Source: BOG-908 sp965198855 (GTDB lineage: Bacteria; Pseudomonadota; Alphaproteobacteria; Acetobacterales; Acetobacteraceae). Taken from it: DNA of 64,000 nt. Position numbers and translations under genes: made by a program. Below the pieces are notes generated by a model. It was not told where the DNA came from. It worked only from the letters and a program-made list of their open reading frames with translations, and did no database searches. Shown here piece by piece: positions 33,329 to 40,797 of this stretch (its first letter is position 1; every line of letters starts with the position of its first letter). Location of the stretch: positions 2,666,001-2,730,000 of the forward strand of contig CBDAPZ010000001.1 in assembly GCA_965198855.1 (NCBI GenBank). Reading direction: 5' to 3'.

Positions 33329-33924
33329 TGGCGCGGCGGCTGGAGCGCGGTGGCAAGCTGGTTCTGGCGAGCCATAATCGCGGCAAACTGGCGGAGATCG
33401 CGTCGTTGGTCGAGCCATTTGGCGTGGAGATGGTGTCGGCTGGCGCACTGGGGTTGGCGGAGCCTGAGGAGACGGCGCCGGATTTTTACGGCAATGCGCG
33501 GTTGAAGGCAGAAGCGGCTGCAGCGGCGAGCGGACTGCCGAGCCTGGCTGATGATTCCGGATTTTGTGTGGCGGCTTTGGGCGGAGCGCCGGGGGTGCTG
33601 TCGGCGCGGTGGGCCGGCCCGGAGAAGGATTTTACGGCCGCGATGGCGCGGGTGGCGCGGGAATGCGAGGGGCAGACGGAAACGCGCGCCTGGTTCGTGT
33701 GCGTGCTGGCTTTGGCGTGGCCGGATGGCGGGACGGCGAGTTTTTTGGGACGCGTCGAAGGGAACATGGTTTTGCCGGCACGCGGGACTTTTGGGTTTGG
33801 TTACGACCCGATGTTCGTGCCGCTGGGCGGGTTGCTGACTTTCGGCGAGATGCCGCCGGAAGACAAACACACCACCAGCCATCGGGCGCGCGCCATGGCG
33901 CAGCTTGTGAGCAGCTGCTTCTGA
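33328..33924 (+). CDS. rdgB: XTP/dITP diphosphatase (Ham1/RdgB)
   Basis: 198 residues. KLVLASHNRGKLAEI, VSAGALGLAEPEETAPDFYGNARLKAEAAAAASGLPSLADDSGFCVAALGGAPGVLSARWAG and GTFGFGYDPMFVPLG are the family blocks. It removes non-canonical purine triphosphates. Translationally coupled to rph by a one-base overlap, a frequent pairing in alphaproteobacteria. Confidence 0.95.
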   Translation: MARRLERGGKLVLASHNRGKLAEIASLVEPFGVEMVSAGALGLAEPEETAPDFYGNARLKAEAAAAASGLPSLADDSGFCVAALGGAPGVLSARWAGPEKDFTAAMARVARECEGQTETRAWFVCVLALAWPDGGTASFLGRVEGNMVLPARGTFGFGYDPMFVPLGGLLTFGEMPPEDKHTTSHRARAMAQLVSSCF

Positions 33925-33953
33925 CGCCGCGACCTAGGGGGTGTCGCCCGTTC

Positions 33954-34676
33954 TTAATACATGTGCTGGCCGCCGTTGATGGAGAGGGTGGCGCCGGTGA
34001 TGAAGTCGCCTTCGTCGGCGGTGAGGAAGGCGACGCCGCGGGCGATGTCGTCGGCACGGCCGAGGCGGCCCATGGGGATGCGCGCGACGATCTTCTGCAG
34101 TACGTCGGGGGGGACGGCACGCACCATGTCGGTGTCGACATAGCCGGGGGCGATGGCGTTGACGGTGATGCCGAAGCGCGCACCTTCCTGGGCCAGCGCC
34201 TTGGTGAAGCCGTGGATGCCTGATTTGGCGGCGGCGTAGTTGACCTGACCGTACTGGCCGGACTGGCCGTTGATCGAACCGACATTGACGATGCGGCCGA
34301 ATTTTCCGGCGCGCATGCCGTCGAAGGTCAGGCGGGAGAGGTTGAAACAGCTGCCGAGATTGGTATCGATGACGGCGTCCCACATGTCGCGTGTCATTTT
34401 CGTCATCACGCTGTCGCGGGTGATGCCGGCGTTGTTGACGAGGATCTCGATGGTGCCGTGATCGGCCTGGATGCGGGCGACAGCCGCTTCGCAGGCGGCG
34501 AAATCACCGGCATCGAAATGGATGGTGCGTATGCCCGTCTCGCGCGCGAAGGCTTCGGCGGCATCGTGATTGCCGGCGTAACTCGCGATCACTTCGCGGC
34601 CCGCAGCCTTCAATGTGGCGCTAATGGACGCGCCAATCCCGCGCGTGCCGCCGGTGACCAATGCTATGCGTGCCAT
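33954..34676 (-). CDS. phaB: Acetoacetyl-CoA reductase
   Basis: 240 residues, SDR. ARIALVTGGTRGIGASI, VNNAGITRDSVMTKMTRDMWDAVIDTNLGSCFN, VNVGSINGQSGQYGQVNYAAAKSG (catalytic YAAAK), PGYVDTDMV and FITGATLSINGGQHMY are closest to PhaB-type acetoacetyl-CoA reductases, which make R-3-hydroxybutyryl-CoA for polyhydroxybutyrate; FabG is the alternative. ATG 34676 is chosen over one 8 codons upstream. Convergent with rdgB, 29 nt apart. No phaA or phaC is adjacent. Confidence 0.88.
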   Translation of the reverse strand: MARIALVTGGTRGIGASISATLKAAGREVIASYAGNHDAAEAFARETGIRTIHFDAGDFAACEAAVARIQADHGTIEILVNNAGITRDSVMTKMTRDMWDAVIDTNLGSCFNLSRLTFDGMRAGKFGRIVNVGSINGQSGQYGQVNYAAAKSGIHGFTKALAQEGARFGITVNAIAPGYVDTDMVRAVPPDVLQKIVARIPMGRLGRADDIARGVAFLTADEGDFITGATLSINGGQHMY

Positions 34677-34962
34677 GTTCCGCTCCCCTTTTTTCCACAA
34701 CTTCTTGGCAAGGCATATGACTCGTTGCGTGCGTGTGGGGCAACCCGGCCGACGGCTTCAACCACACAACAATCCTTCATCTTCAACTCATGATTGACGA
34801 CTCGGACGTCTAAAGAGAATTTTTACTTTTGATTGCCAAACTGAGCTTAACCGCATGGTCTTCCAACCCGCATTTCTGGCATTCTGATACCGTGCCGCCC
34901 TCGCGTCACCTCGCCGAACCGGCGGGACATGAAAGCTTCAGCCGCCTTCCACGTTCGGATCG

Positions 34963-35313
34963 ATGAACATGAATCTTCCCGTTACTTCGCTCTTCCGACC
35001 ACCTTACGGACTGGCTTTCAACATACCGGATCTGCTGCGGATCCGGCAGTGGTGCGAGAAACGCGGGCTTTGCTTGGACGTGGCACTCGACCAGACGCTG
35101 GAAGATGTCGAGTTCGAGGAATTGCTGATCATTTCCCCGAAAACCCGCGAAAAACGCAGCTTCACCATGTGGCGGACCATCAGCGCAACCTACGTGCAAA
35201 CCCCCACCGGCGCACCACGCACCTTTGCCAGCGTGGCCCACGCCCTCGATTCCCTGCGCCCTGCACGGCCGCGCCGCCGTGCTATTTTGCGCTTCCTTCG
35301 ACTCGCACGCTGA
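34963..35313 (+). CDS. Hypothetical protein
   Basis: 116 residues, ATG. Composition is normal and the sequence looks foldable: NIPDLLRIRQWCEKRGLCLDV, TLEDVEFEELLIISPKTREKRSF, and a basic tail RPRRRAILRFLRLAR. No family recognised. It stands alone, ending 5 nt from the convergent gntK stop. The 286 bp upstream (34677-34962) contains an A/T-richer patch near 34800-34830 that may hold its promoter; no other feature is visible there. Confidence 0.55.
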   Translation: MNMNLPVTSLFRPPYGLAFNIPDLLRIRQWCEKRGLCLDVALDQTLEDVEFEELLIISPKTREKRSFTMWRTISATYVQTPTGAPRTFASVAHALDSLRPARPRRRAILRFLRLAR

Positions 35314-35317
35314 CGGC

Positions 35318-35830
35318 TTAGGCCGATCGGATCGCCTTTAACGCAGCCTCGATACTCTCCGCTTTCGTGCCATCCACCTGCACGATCAACGCATGCTCAT
35401 CCGGCTGCGGCTCTTCCAGCGTGTGCAACTGACTGTCCAGCAAGCTGGCGGGCATGAAGTGATCAGGGCGATGCGCAACGCGATCCTCGAGAACCTTCTC
35501 CGCGGCCTTCAAATAGAGCACACGCACAGCCGGCCGGCCCTCGATCAGGAAATCCCGATATTGCCGCTTGAGCGCGGAACACGTGACGAGGCCGCTTTCG
35601 CCTGCATCCAGGCGTGCATCAATCCACCCTTTAATGGCCGCGAGCCACGGTGCACGGTCCTCGTCCGTCAGCGGCGTTCCGTGATGCATTTTCTGAACGT
35701 TGGACGGCGGATGCAGCAGATCGCCCTCCTGGAACGCCCAGCCCAAGACATCACGCAACGCCTCCGCAATGCTCGACTTGCCGGAACCGGACACGCCCAT
35801 GACGATGAAAACACGCGCCGTCTGCGTCAT
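35318..35830 (-). CDS. gntK: Gluconokinase
   Basis: 170 residues. P-loop GVSGSGKSS, EGDLLHPPSNVQKMHHGTPLTDEDRAPWL and SALKRQYRDFLIEG are GntK signatures. It phosphorylates gluconate to 6-phosphogluconate, feeding the neighbouring Gnd. The start overlaps the rpiA stop by 4 nt. It is the last gene of the pentose-phosphate operon. Confidence 0.95.
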   Translation of the reverse strand: MTQTARVFIVMGVSGSGKSSIAEALRDVLGWAFQEGDLLHPPSNVQKMHHGTPLTDEDRAPWLAAIKGWIDARLDAGESGLVTCSALKRQYRDFLIEGRPAVRVLYLKAAEKVLEDRVAHRPDHFMPASLLDSQLHTLEEPQPDEHALIVQVDGTKAESIEAALKAIRSA

Positions 35831-36519
35831 CGCGGACGGTAACGCGTGACACCGCTGCTGTCGGCCACCAATGCCAATTGCGCCATGCCGGTAAAAAGTC
35901 CCGTCTCCACAACGCCCACAATGCTCAGCAACTGACGGTTCATTTCGGCCGCATCGCCGATCGCGCCGAAAGCACAGTCGACAATGTAGTTGCCGCCATC
36001 GGTGACATAGGCCTCGCCATCCGGTAGCTCACGGCGCGTGACCGTCTCGGCGAGACGGCCAAGGCGCAGCCGCGTCAGCTCCCAACCGAACCGCGTGACC
36101 TCAACCGGAACCGGCGCCGTGGTGCCGAGCCAGTCCACCAGCTTCTCGGCATCGGCAATGATCACCAGCTTCTTGGCAGCGCTCGCCACGATCTTCTCGC
36201 GGAACAACGCACCACCCAGACCCTTCACTAGGTCCAGATTGTCGCGCTTGATCTCGTCGGCCCCATCCACGCACAAATCGATCGATGTGTGCGTATCAAA
36301 TCCCACCACCTTCAAGCCACCAGCCCGCGCCTGTGCCGCACTGCGCTCGGACGTCGGGATGCATTGAATACCCAAACCCTTGCGCGCGCGCTCGATCAGC
36401 GACTCGATGAAAAACGTGGCCGTGGAGCCCGTCCCCAAACCCACCACCATGCCATCCTCAACCATGGCCGCCGCCTGCGCCGCCACCTCACGCTTCAACG
36501 CGTCCCGTGTGTCGATCAT
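35827..36519 (-). CDS. rpiA: Ribose-5-phosphate isomerase A
   Basis: 230 residues. MVVGLGTGSTATFFIESL, DGADEIKRDNLDLVKGLGGALFREKIVASAAKKLVIIAD (catalytic Glu/Lys region) and YVTDGGNYIVDC. Interconverts ribose-5-P and ribulose-5-P. Operon with gntK downstream. A large hairpin at 36570-36610 lies between pgl and rpiA and could modulate expression of this distal part. Confidence 0.96.
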   Translation of the reverse strand: MIDTRDALKREVAAQAAAMVEDGMVVGLGTGSTATFFIESLIERARKGLGIQCIPTSERSAAQARAGGLKVVGFDTHTSIDLCVDGADEIKRDNLDLVKGLGGALFREKIVASAAKKLVIIADAEKLVDWLGTTAPVPVEVTRFGWELTRLRLGRLAETVTRRELPDGEAYVTDGGNYIVDCAFGAIGDAAEMNRQLLSIVGVVETGLFTGMAQLALVADSSGVTRYRPR

Positions 36520-36569
36520 CGATGCGCCTCCTGTGGCGGGGTTGGTAATGGGGGGCGTATCGGGTGCGG

Positions 36570-36610
36570 CACGGCTAGGCCAGGGGGCAAAGCCCCATGG
36601 CCTAGCCGTG
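36570..36610. terminator. Long hairpin between pgl and rpiA
   Basis: Perfect 13 bp arms CACGGCTAGGCCA/TGGCCTAGCCGTG, with an inner GGGGC/GCCCC stem and an AAA-centred loop. There is no long T-run after it, so it may be an attenuator, an RNA stabiliser or a REP unit instead of a strong terminator. Confidence 0.5.
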
Positions 36611-36633
36611 TCACATCCGACACGCCTCCCATA

Positions 36634-37350
36634 TCACCCGCCCACAGCAGCAATGTCGGTGAACCAAATCAGTTCGCCGGCGGCGGTGATGCGGGCGGCG
36701 GGTTGGGTGCGGTCGCCGCCGAGGACGAGTTTCAGGACGTCTCTCTTGCCTTTGCCGGCGATGAGGAAGGCGACAAGGTTGGTGCAGGCGATGGCGGGGT
36801 AGGTCAGAGTGAGACGAGGTTGCGGGACGCCTTCGGTGACGGGCGCGACCCAGGCGAGCGTTTCGTTGAGGGAAGCGGTGCCTGGGAAGAGTGAGGCGGT
36901 GTGGCCGTTTTCGCCGAGGCCTAGGAGGGTGACGTCGAAGAGAGGGCGGGCCATGTCCAAGGTTTCGAAGCCGTAATAGGCTTTGAGCATGGCTTCGTAG
37001 GCTTTTGCGGCTTCGGCTGGGGTGCCCGTGGTGGGCATCGGGTGGATGTTGGCTGGTGGAATGGGCACGTGGTCGAGCAAGGCGCGGCGGGTCATGCCGA
37101 GATTGCTGTCGGGGCTGTCGGGCGGGACGAAGCGTTCGTCGCCCCAGAAGAGGTGGGTGCGGGCCCAGGGAAAGCGGTTGGCGTAGTCCGGCTCGGCAAG
37201 GATCTCGTAAAGGCGTTTGGGGGTTGAACCGCCGGAGAGGGAGATGGCGAAGCGGCCGGTGGAGGCGAGTGCCAGATCGGTGAGCCAGCCGGCGACGTGG
37301 CGGGCAAGCGCTTCGGGATCGGGTAGTGTGACGATCTTGGGCTCAGCCAT
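36634..37350 (-). CDS. pgl: 6-phosphogluconolactonase
   Basis: 238 residues of the NagB/DevB type. AISLSGGSTPKRLYEIL, FWGDERFVPPDSPDSNLGMTRRALLDHVPIP and DVTLLGLGENGHTASLFPGT are diagnostic. Hydrolyses 6-phosphogluconolactone between Zwf and Gnd. ATG 37350, overlapping the HAD gene stop by 8 nt; frames further upstream are shadows. Confidence 0.95.
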   Translation of the reverse strand: MAEPKIVTLPDPEALARHVAGWLTDLALASTGRFAISLSGGSTPKRLYEILAEPDYANRFPWARTHLFWGDERFVPPDSPDSNLGMTRRALLDHVPIPPANIHPMPTTGTPAEAAKAYEAMLKAYYGFETLDMARPLFDVTLLGLGENGHTASLFPGTASLNETLAWVAPVTEGVPQPRLTLTYPAIACTNLVAFLIAGKGKRDVLKLVLGGDRTQPAARITAAGELIWFTDIAAVGG

Positions 37351-38155
37351 GGGTGTCTCCGAGAAGGTACTTTTCGACGGCGTTGGCAAAACCCTCTTCT
37401 TCGGAGGAGGTGGTGACGTACGTGGCTTTTTTCTGCACGGCTTCGCTGGCATTGCCCATGGCAATGGAGATGCCGCCTTTGGCGAACATGAGCGTATCGT
37501 TGGGCTGATCGCCGATGGTGGCAATGGATTTTTCGTCCAGGCCGAGGCGTTTGGCGAGGTAGCCGAGGGCGAAACCTTTGTTGGCCTCGGGATGCGTGAC
37601 ATCGAGGTAATAGGGTTGCGAGCGGGCGGCGGAAGCCGTGTCGCCGAGGGCGCCCTGCACGCGTTTTTCGGTTTTCTCCATCTGATCGAGATCGTCGCTG
37701 ACGCCGACGATCTTGACGGCGGTGTCCAACGCTTTGCCGAAATCACTGACGACCTTGGGCGGAAATTTCACCGTCCATTCCTCGCGGGCGACGTGCGGAG
37801 CATCGGCCTTGCGGACCAGCCAATCTTCGCCGCTATAGACCCAAACGTCGAGTTTGTCTTCAAGCAGCATCTTGACCGCTTTGTCGGCGACGTCGCGCGG
37901 CAAGTTGCGAGATTCGATCTGGGAGAGATCCGGGTTGACCCACAGGCCGCCATTGAAGCCGGCGACCGGTGTGTCGATGGCGAGCGGCTCGATCAGCATT
38001 TCCATGCCCTTGGGCGGACGGCCGCTGGTGATGGCGAATTTGATGCCTTTTTCGCGGAGTTTCTGCACGGCGGCGATGGCGCGCTGAGTGAGGATTTTCT
38101 CCTTGGTGACCAGCGTGCCGTCCACGTCTGCCAGCAGCAGCTTGATCTCGGCCAT
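37343..38155 (-). CDS. Cof-type HAD-IIB phosphatase
   Basis: 270 residues. Motif I LLLADVDGTLV (Asp nucleophile), motif II FAITSGRPP, a C2-type cap, motif III K in HPEANKGFALGYLAK and motif IV IGDQPNDTLMF. It dephosphorylates sugar phosphates or related metabolites; the true substrate is unknown. Placed between zwf and pgl with overlap, so it may clean up a side product of the pentose-phosphate route, such as a damaged 6-phosphogluconate derivative. That role is inference from context. Confidence 0.85.
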   Translation of the reverse strand: MAEIKLLLADVDGTLVTKEKILTQRAIAAVQKLREKGIKFAITSGRPPKGMEMLIEPLAIDTPVAGFNGGLWVNPDLSQIESRNLPRDVADKAVKMLLEDKLDVWVYSGEDWLVRKADAPHVAREEWTVKFPPKVVSDFGKALDTAVKIVGVSDDLDQMEKTEKRVQGALGDTASAARSQPYYLDVTHPEANKGFALGYLAKRLGLDEKSIATIGDQPNDTLMFAKGGISIAMGNASEAVQKKATYVTTSSEEEGFANAVEKYLLGDTHG

Positions 38156-38174
38156 TTAGAAAACTCCTTGATGA

Positions 38175-39710
38175 TTAGCGATCTATCGCGATCCAGGCGC
38201 GGCCGTCACGATGCAGCATGTCGTCGGCTTCATCGGGGCCTTCGCTGCCGGCTACGTAGGGATGCACGTGGATGTGGCCGGCGTCCCATGAGTCGAGCGC
38301 GGGTTGGACGACGGCCCAGCCGGCTTCCACATTGTCGGCGCGCTGGAACAGGGTAGCGTCGCCGACGAGACAATCATAGAGGAGGGTCTCGTAACCGGTG
38401 CTTGGGCCTTCGTGAAAATAGTCGGCGTAGTTGAAATTCATTTTGACGCCGCCGAGTTTGACGCGCGGGCCGGGAATTTTTGCCGAGAACTGCAGCGTGA
38501 CGCCTTCGGTGGGCTGTATGTGCAGGAACATGATGTTCGGCGTGAGCTTTTCGACGGGCGTGTCGCGGAACAGCGCGAAGGGGGCTTGCTTGAAGTGCAC
38601 CGAAACTTCGGTGAGGCGCTGGGACAATCTTTTGCCGGTGCGGACGTAGAACGGCACGCCGGCCCAGCGCCAATTGTCGATTTCGAGTTTCAGCGCGATG
38701 TAGGTTTCGGTGCTGGAGTTCGGATCGACATCGGGTTCGGCGCGGTAGGCGGGCACGTCTTGGCCGCCGATCTTGCCGGCGCGGTATTGGCCGCGGACGA
38801 CGTTGCGCACGGCGAGTTTGCCGGCGAGCGGGTGGACGGCTTGCACCACCTTGGATTTTTCGCTGCGTACAGCGTCGGCTTCGAAGGAGATGGGCGCTTC
38901 CATCGCGACCATGGCGAGGAGCTGGAAGATGTGGTTGGGCACCATGTCGCGCATGGCGCCTGTGCCCTCGTAGAATTTGCCGCGTGATTCGACGCCGACG
39001 GTTTCGGCGACGGTGATCTGGACGTGGTCGATGTTGTCGCGCTGCCAGATCGGCTCGAAGATGCCGTTGGAGAAGCGCAGCGCCATGATGTTTTGCACTG
39101 TCTCTTTGCCGAGATAGTGGTCGATCCGATAAAGCTGCGTTTCGTCCAGCGAACTCAACAAGGCGGTGTTGAGGGCTTTGGCGCTGGCGAGATCATGGCC
39201 AAAGGGTTTTTCGACGACGACGCGTCGATAAAAGTCGTCGCCTTCCTTGGTGAGGCCGGCGGCGTTGAGTTGCGCACCGAGGATTTCAAAGAAGCGGGCG
39301 GCGGTGGCGCAATAGAAGACGACGTTGCAATCGGGCTTGAGGTGCGATTTTAGGTTTTCATAGGTGGCGGGGCTGCTGAAATCGCCTTGCAGGTAGCTGA
39401 GGCGGTCCGTCATCCATTTCCAGGCATCGTGATCGAGCATGGCGCCTGCGTCGGCACGACGTTCGGTGACGAAGCGTGTCATCGTTTCGGTAAGATGGGC
39501 GATGTAGCCTGCATCATCAAGATCGCGGACATCGACGCCGATGATGCGGAAGCCGTCATCCAACAGCCCCGCCAAGCGAAGATTGTAGAGCGCCGGCATC
39601 AGCAGCCTCGCTGTAAGATCTCCACCGGCGCCGAAGATCACAAAGCTGCAGGCCGGGGCGGTTTTTGCCCGCCCTAGCCCTGCGAGATCTGCCGGATTCA
39701 TGGCATCCAT
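38175..39710 (-). CDS. zwf: Glucose-6-phosphate 1-dehydrogenase
   Basis: 511 residues. FVIFGAGGDLTARLLMPALYNL (GxGGDLxxR), VVEKPFGHDLASA, the active-site RIDHYLGKETVQNIMALRFSN, and C-terminal ETYIALKLEIDNWRWAGVPFYVRTGKRL. Oxidises glucose-6-P to the lactone with NAD(P). ATG 39710 is chosen; an ATG 20 codons upstream would translate repeat copy 9. Separated from gnd by that repeat. Confidence 0.96.
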   Translation of the reverse strand: MDAMNPADLAGLGRAKTAPACSFVIFGAGGDLTARLLMPALYNLRLAGLLDDGFRIIGVDVRDLDDAGYIAHLTETMTRFVTERRADAGAMLDHDAWKWMTDRLSYLQGDFSSPATYENLKSHLKPDCNVVFYCATAARFFEILGAQLNAAGLTKEGDDFYRRVVVEKPFGHDLASAKALNTALLSSLDETQLYRIDHYLGKETVQNIMALRFSNGIFEPIWQRDNIDHVQITVAETVGVESRGKFYEGTGAMRDMVPNHIFQLLAMVAMEAPISFEADAVRSEKSKVVQAVHPLAGKLAVRNVVRGQYRAGKIGGQDVPAYRAEPDVDPNSSTETYIALKLEIDNWRWAGVPFYVRTGKRLSQRLTEVSVHFKQAPFALFRDTPVEKLTPNIMFLHIQPTEGVTLQFSAKIPGPRVKLGGVKMNFNYADYFHEGPSTGYETLLYDCLVGDATLFQRADNVEAGWAVVQPALDSWDAGHIHVHPYVAGSEGPDEADDMLHRDGRAWIAIDR

Positions 39711-39721
39711 ACGATCACCCG

Positions 39722-39785
39722 AGACGTAAAAGTTTTTTGTTCCCGCAGGGCGGGCGCCACCTTTGTTCAAAAAAGAGCTGTTTAA
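39722..39785 (+). repeat. A/T-rich stem-loop element, copy 9, interrupted
   Basis: GACGTAAAAGTTTTTTGTTC lead, then about 20 extra G+C-rich bases (CCGCAGGGCGGGCGCCACC), then TTTGTTCAAAAAAGAGC and a tail overlapping the gnd stop (39784-39782). It is the only copy with an insertion in the left arm. Confidence 0.7.
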
Positions 39786-40759
39786 CTTTTTATCTCGATG
39801 TGTCCACCAAACTTGTTCCGCATGGCGCTGAGCAGCTTCTCGCCAAATGTGTTGCCGGACCGTGACCGGAAGCGAGCGTAGAGTGCCGTGGATAGTACCG
39901 GCACCGGCACTGCTTCCTCGATCGCGGCTTCGATAGTCCAGCGCCCTTCCCCGGAATCCGTGACGTGACCAGTGAATTCGGAAAGTGTTTCGTTTTCCGC
40001 AAGCGCTGAGGCGGTGAGGTCGAGCAGCCAGGAGGAGACGACGCTTCCGCGGCGCCAGACTTCGGCGATGTCTTTCACGTCGAGGGTGAAGCGTTCGGCT
40101 TCGGGCAGTTCTTCGGAGGATTTTGCCTTTAGCACGTCGAAGCCTTCAGCGTAGGCCTGCATCAAGCCGTATTCGATGCCGTTATGCACCATCTTGACGA
40201 AGTGGCCCGAACCGGCGGGGCCGCAATACATGTAGCCTTGTTCCGGGCGTGGATCGCCGCCTTTGCGCTCTTTCGTACGTTCCACATCGCCCATGCCGGG
40301 GGCGAGGGCAGCGAAGATCGGATCAAGGCGTTGCACTGTTTCGGCTGGGCCACCGATCATCATGCAATAGCCGCGCTCGAGACCCCAGACACCGCCGGAA
40401 GTGCCGACATCGATATAGTCGAGTTTTTTCTCGGCGATCTTCTTGGCGCGACGGATGTCGTCTTTGTAGAAGGTATTGCCGCCGTCGATGATGGTGTCGC
40501 CGGGCTCCAGCAGGCCGGTCAGGGTATCGATGGTGTCTTCGGTGATCTTGCCGGCGGGGAGCATGACCCAGATCGCGCGCGGTTTTTCGAGGCCGCGCAC
40601 CATGTCGGCGAGGTCCGAGGCGCCGACGGCGCCGTTGCCGGCGATTTTTTTCACTGCGTCGGCGCTGTGATCGTAGACGACGCAGCTATGGCCGGCGCGC
40701 ATCAGGCGCAGGCTGATATTGCCACCCATACGGCCTAGGCCGATTACGCCCAATTGCAT
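39782..40759 (-). CDS. gnd: 6-phosphogluconate dehydrogenase, short (NAD-type)
   Basis: 325 residues, the short decarboxylating form. MQLGVIGLGRMGGNIS cofactor loop, DGGNTFYKDDIRRAK, VGTSGGVWGLERGYCMMIGG, GPAGSGHFVKMVHNGIEYGLMQAYAEG (catalytic Lys and substrate residues). Converts 6-phosphogluconate to ribulose-5-P and CO2. Starts 39 nt after tal-pgi. The last codons and stop lie in the tail of repeat copy 9. Confidence 0.96.
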   Translation of the reverse strand: MQLGVIGLGRMGGNISLRLMRAGHSCVVYDHSADAVKKIAGNGAVGASDLADMVRGLEKPRAIWVMLPAGKITEDTIDTLTGLLEPGDTIIDGGNTFYKDDIRRAKKIAEKKLDYIDVGTSGGVWGLERGYCMMIGGPAETVQRLDPIFAALAPGMGDVERTKERKGGDPRPEQGYMYCGPAGSGHFVKMVHNGIEYGLMQAYAEGFDVLKAKSSEELPEAERFTLDVKDIAEVWRRGSVVSSWLLDLTASALAENETLSEFTGHVTDSGEGRWTIEAAIEEAVPVPVLSTALYARFRSRSGNTFGEKLLSAMRNKFGGHIEIKS

Positions 40760-40797
40760 GTATGTACTCCGCGAAAGAGGAAAAGTCTTGTTGAGTG

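Noticed and set aside
34906..35241. 111-residue minus-strand frame
   Set aside because: Overlaps the better-supported plus-strand 116-residue gene; its own composition gives no support.
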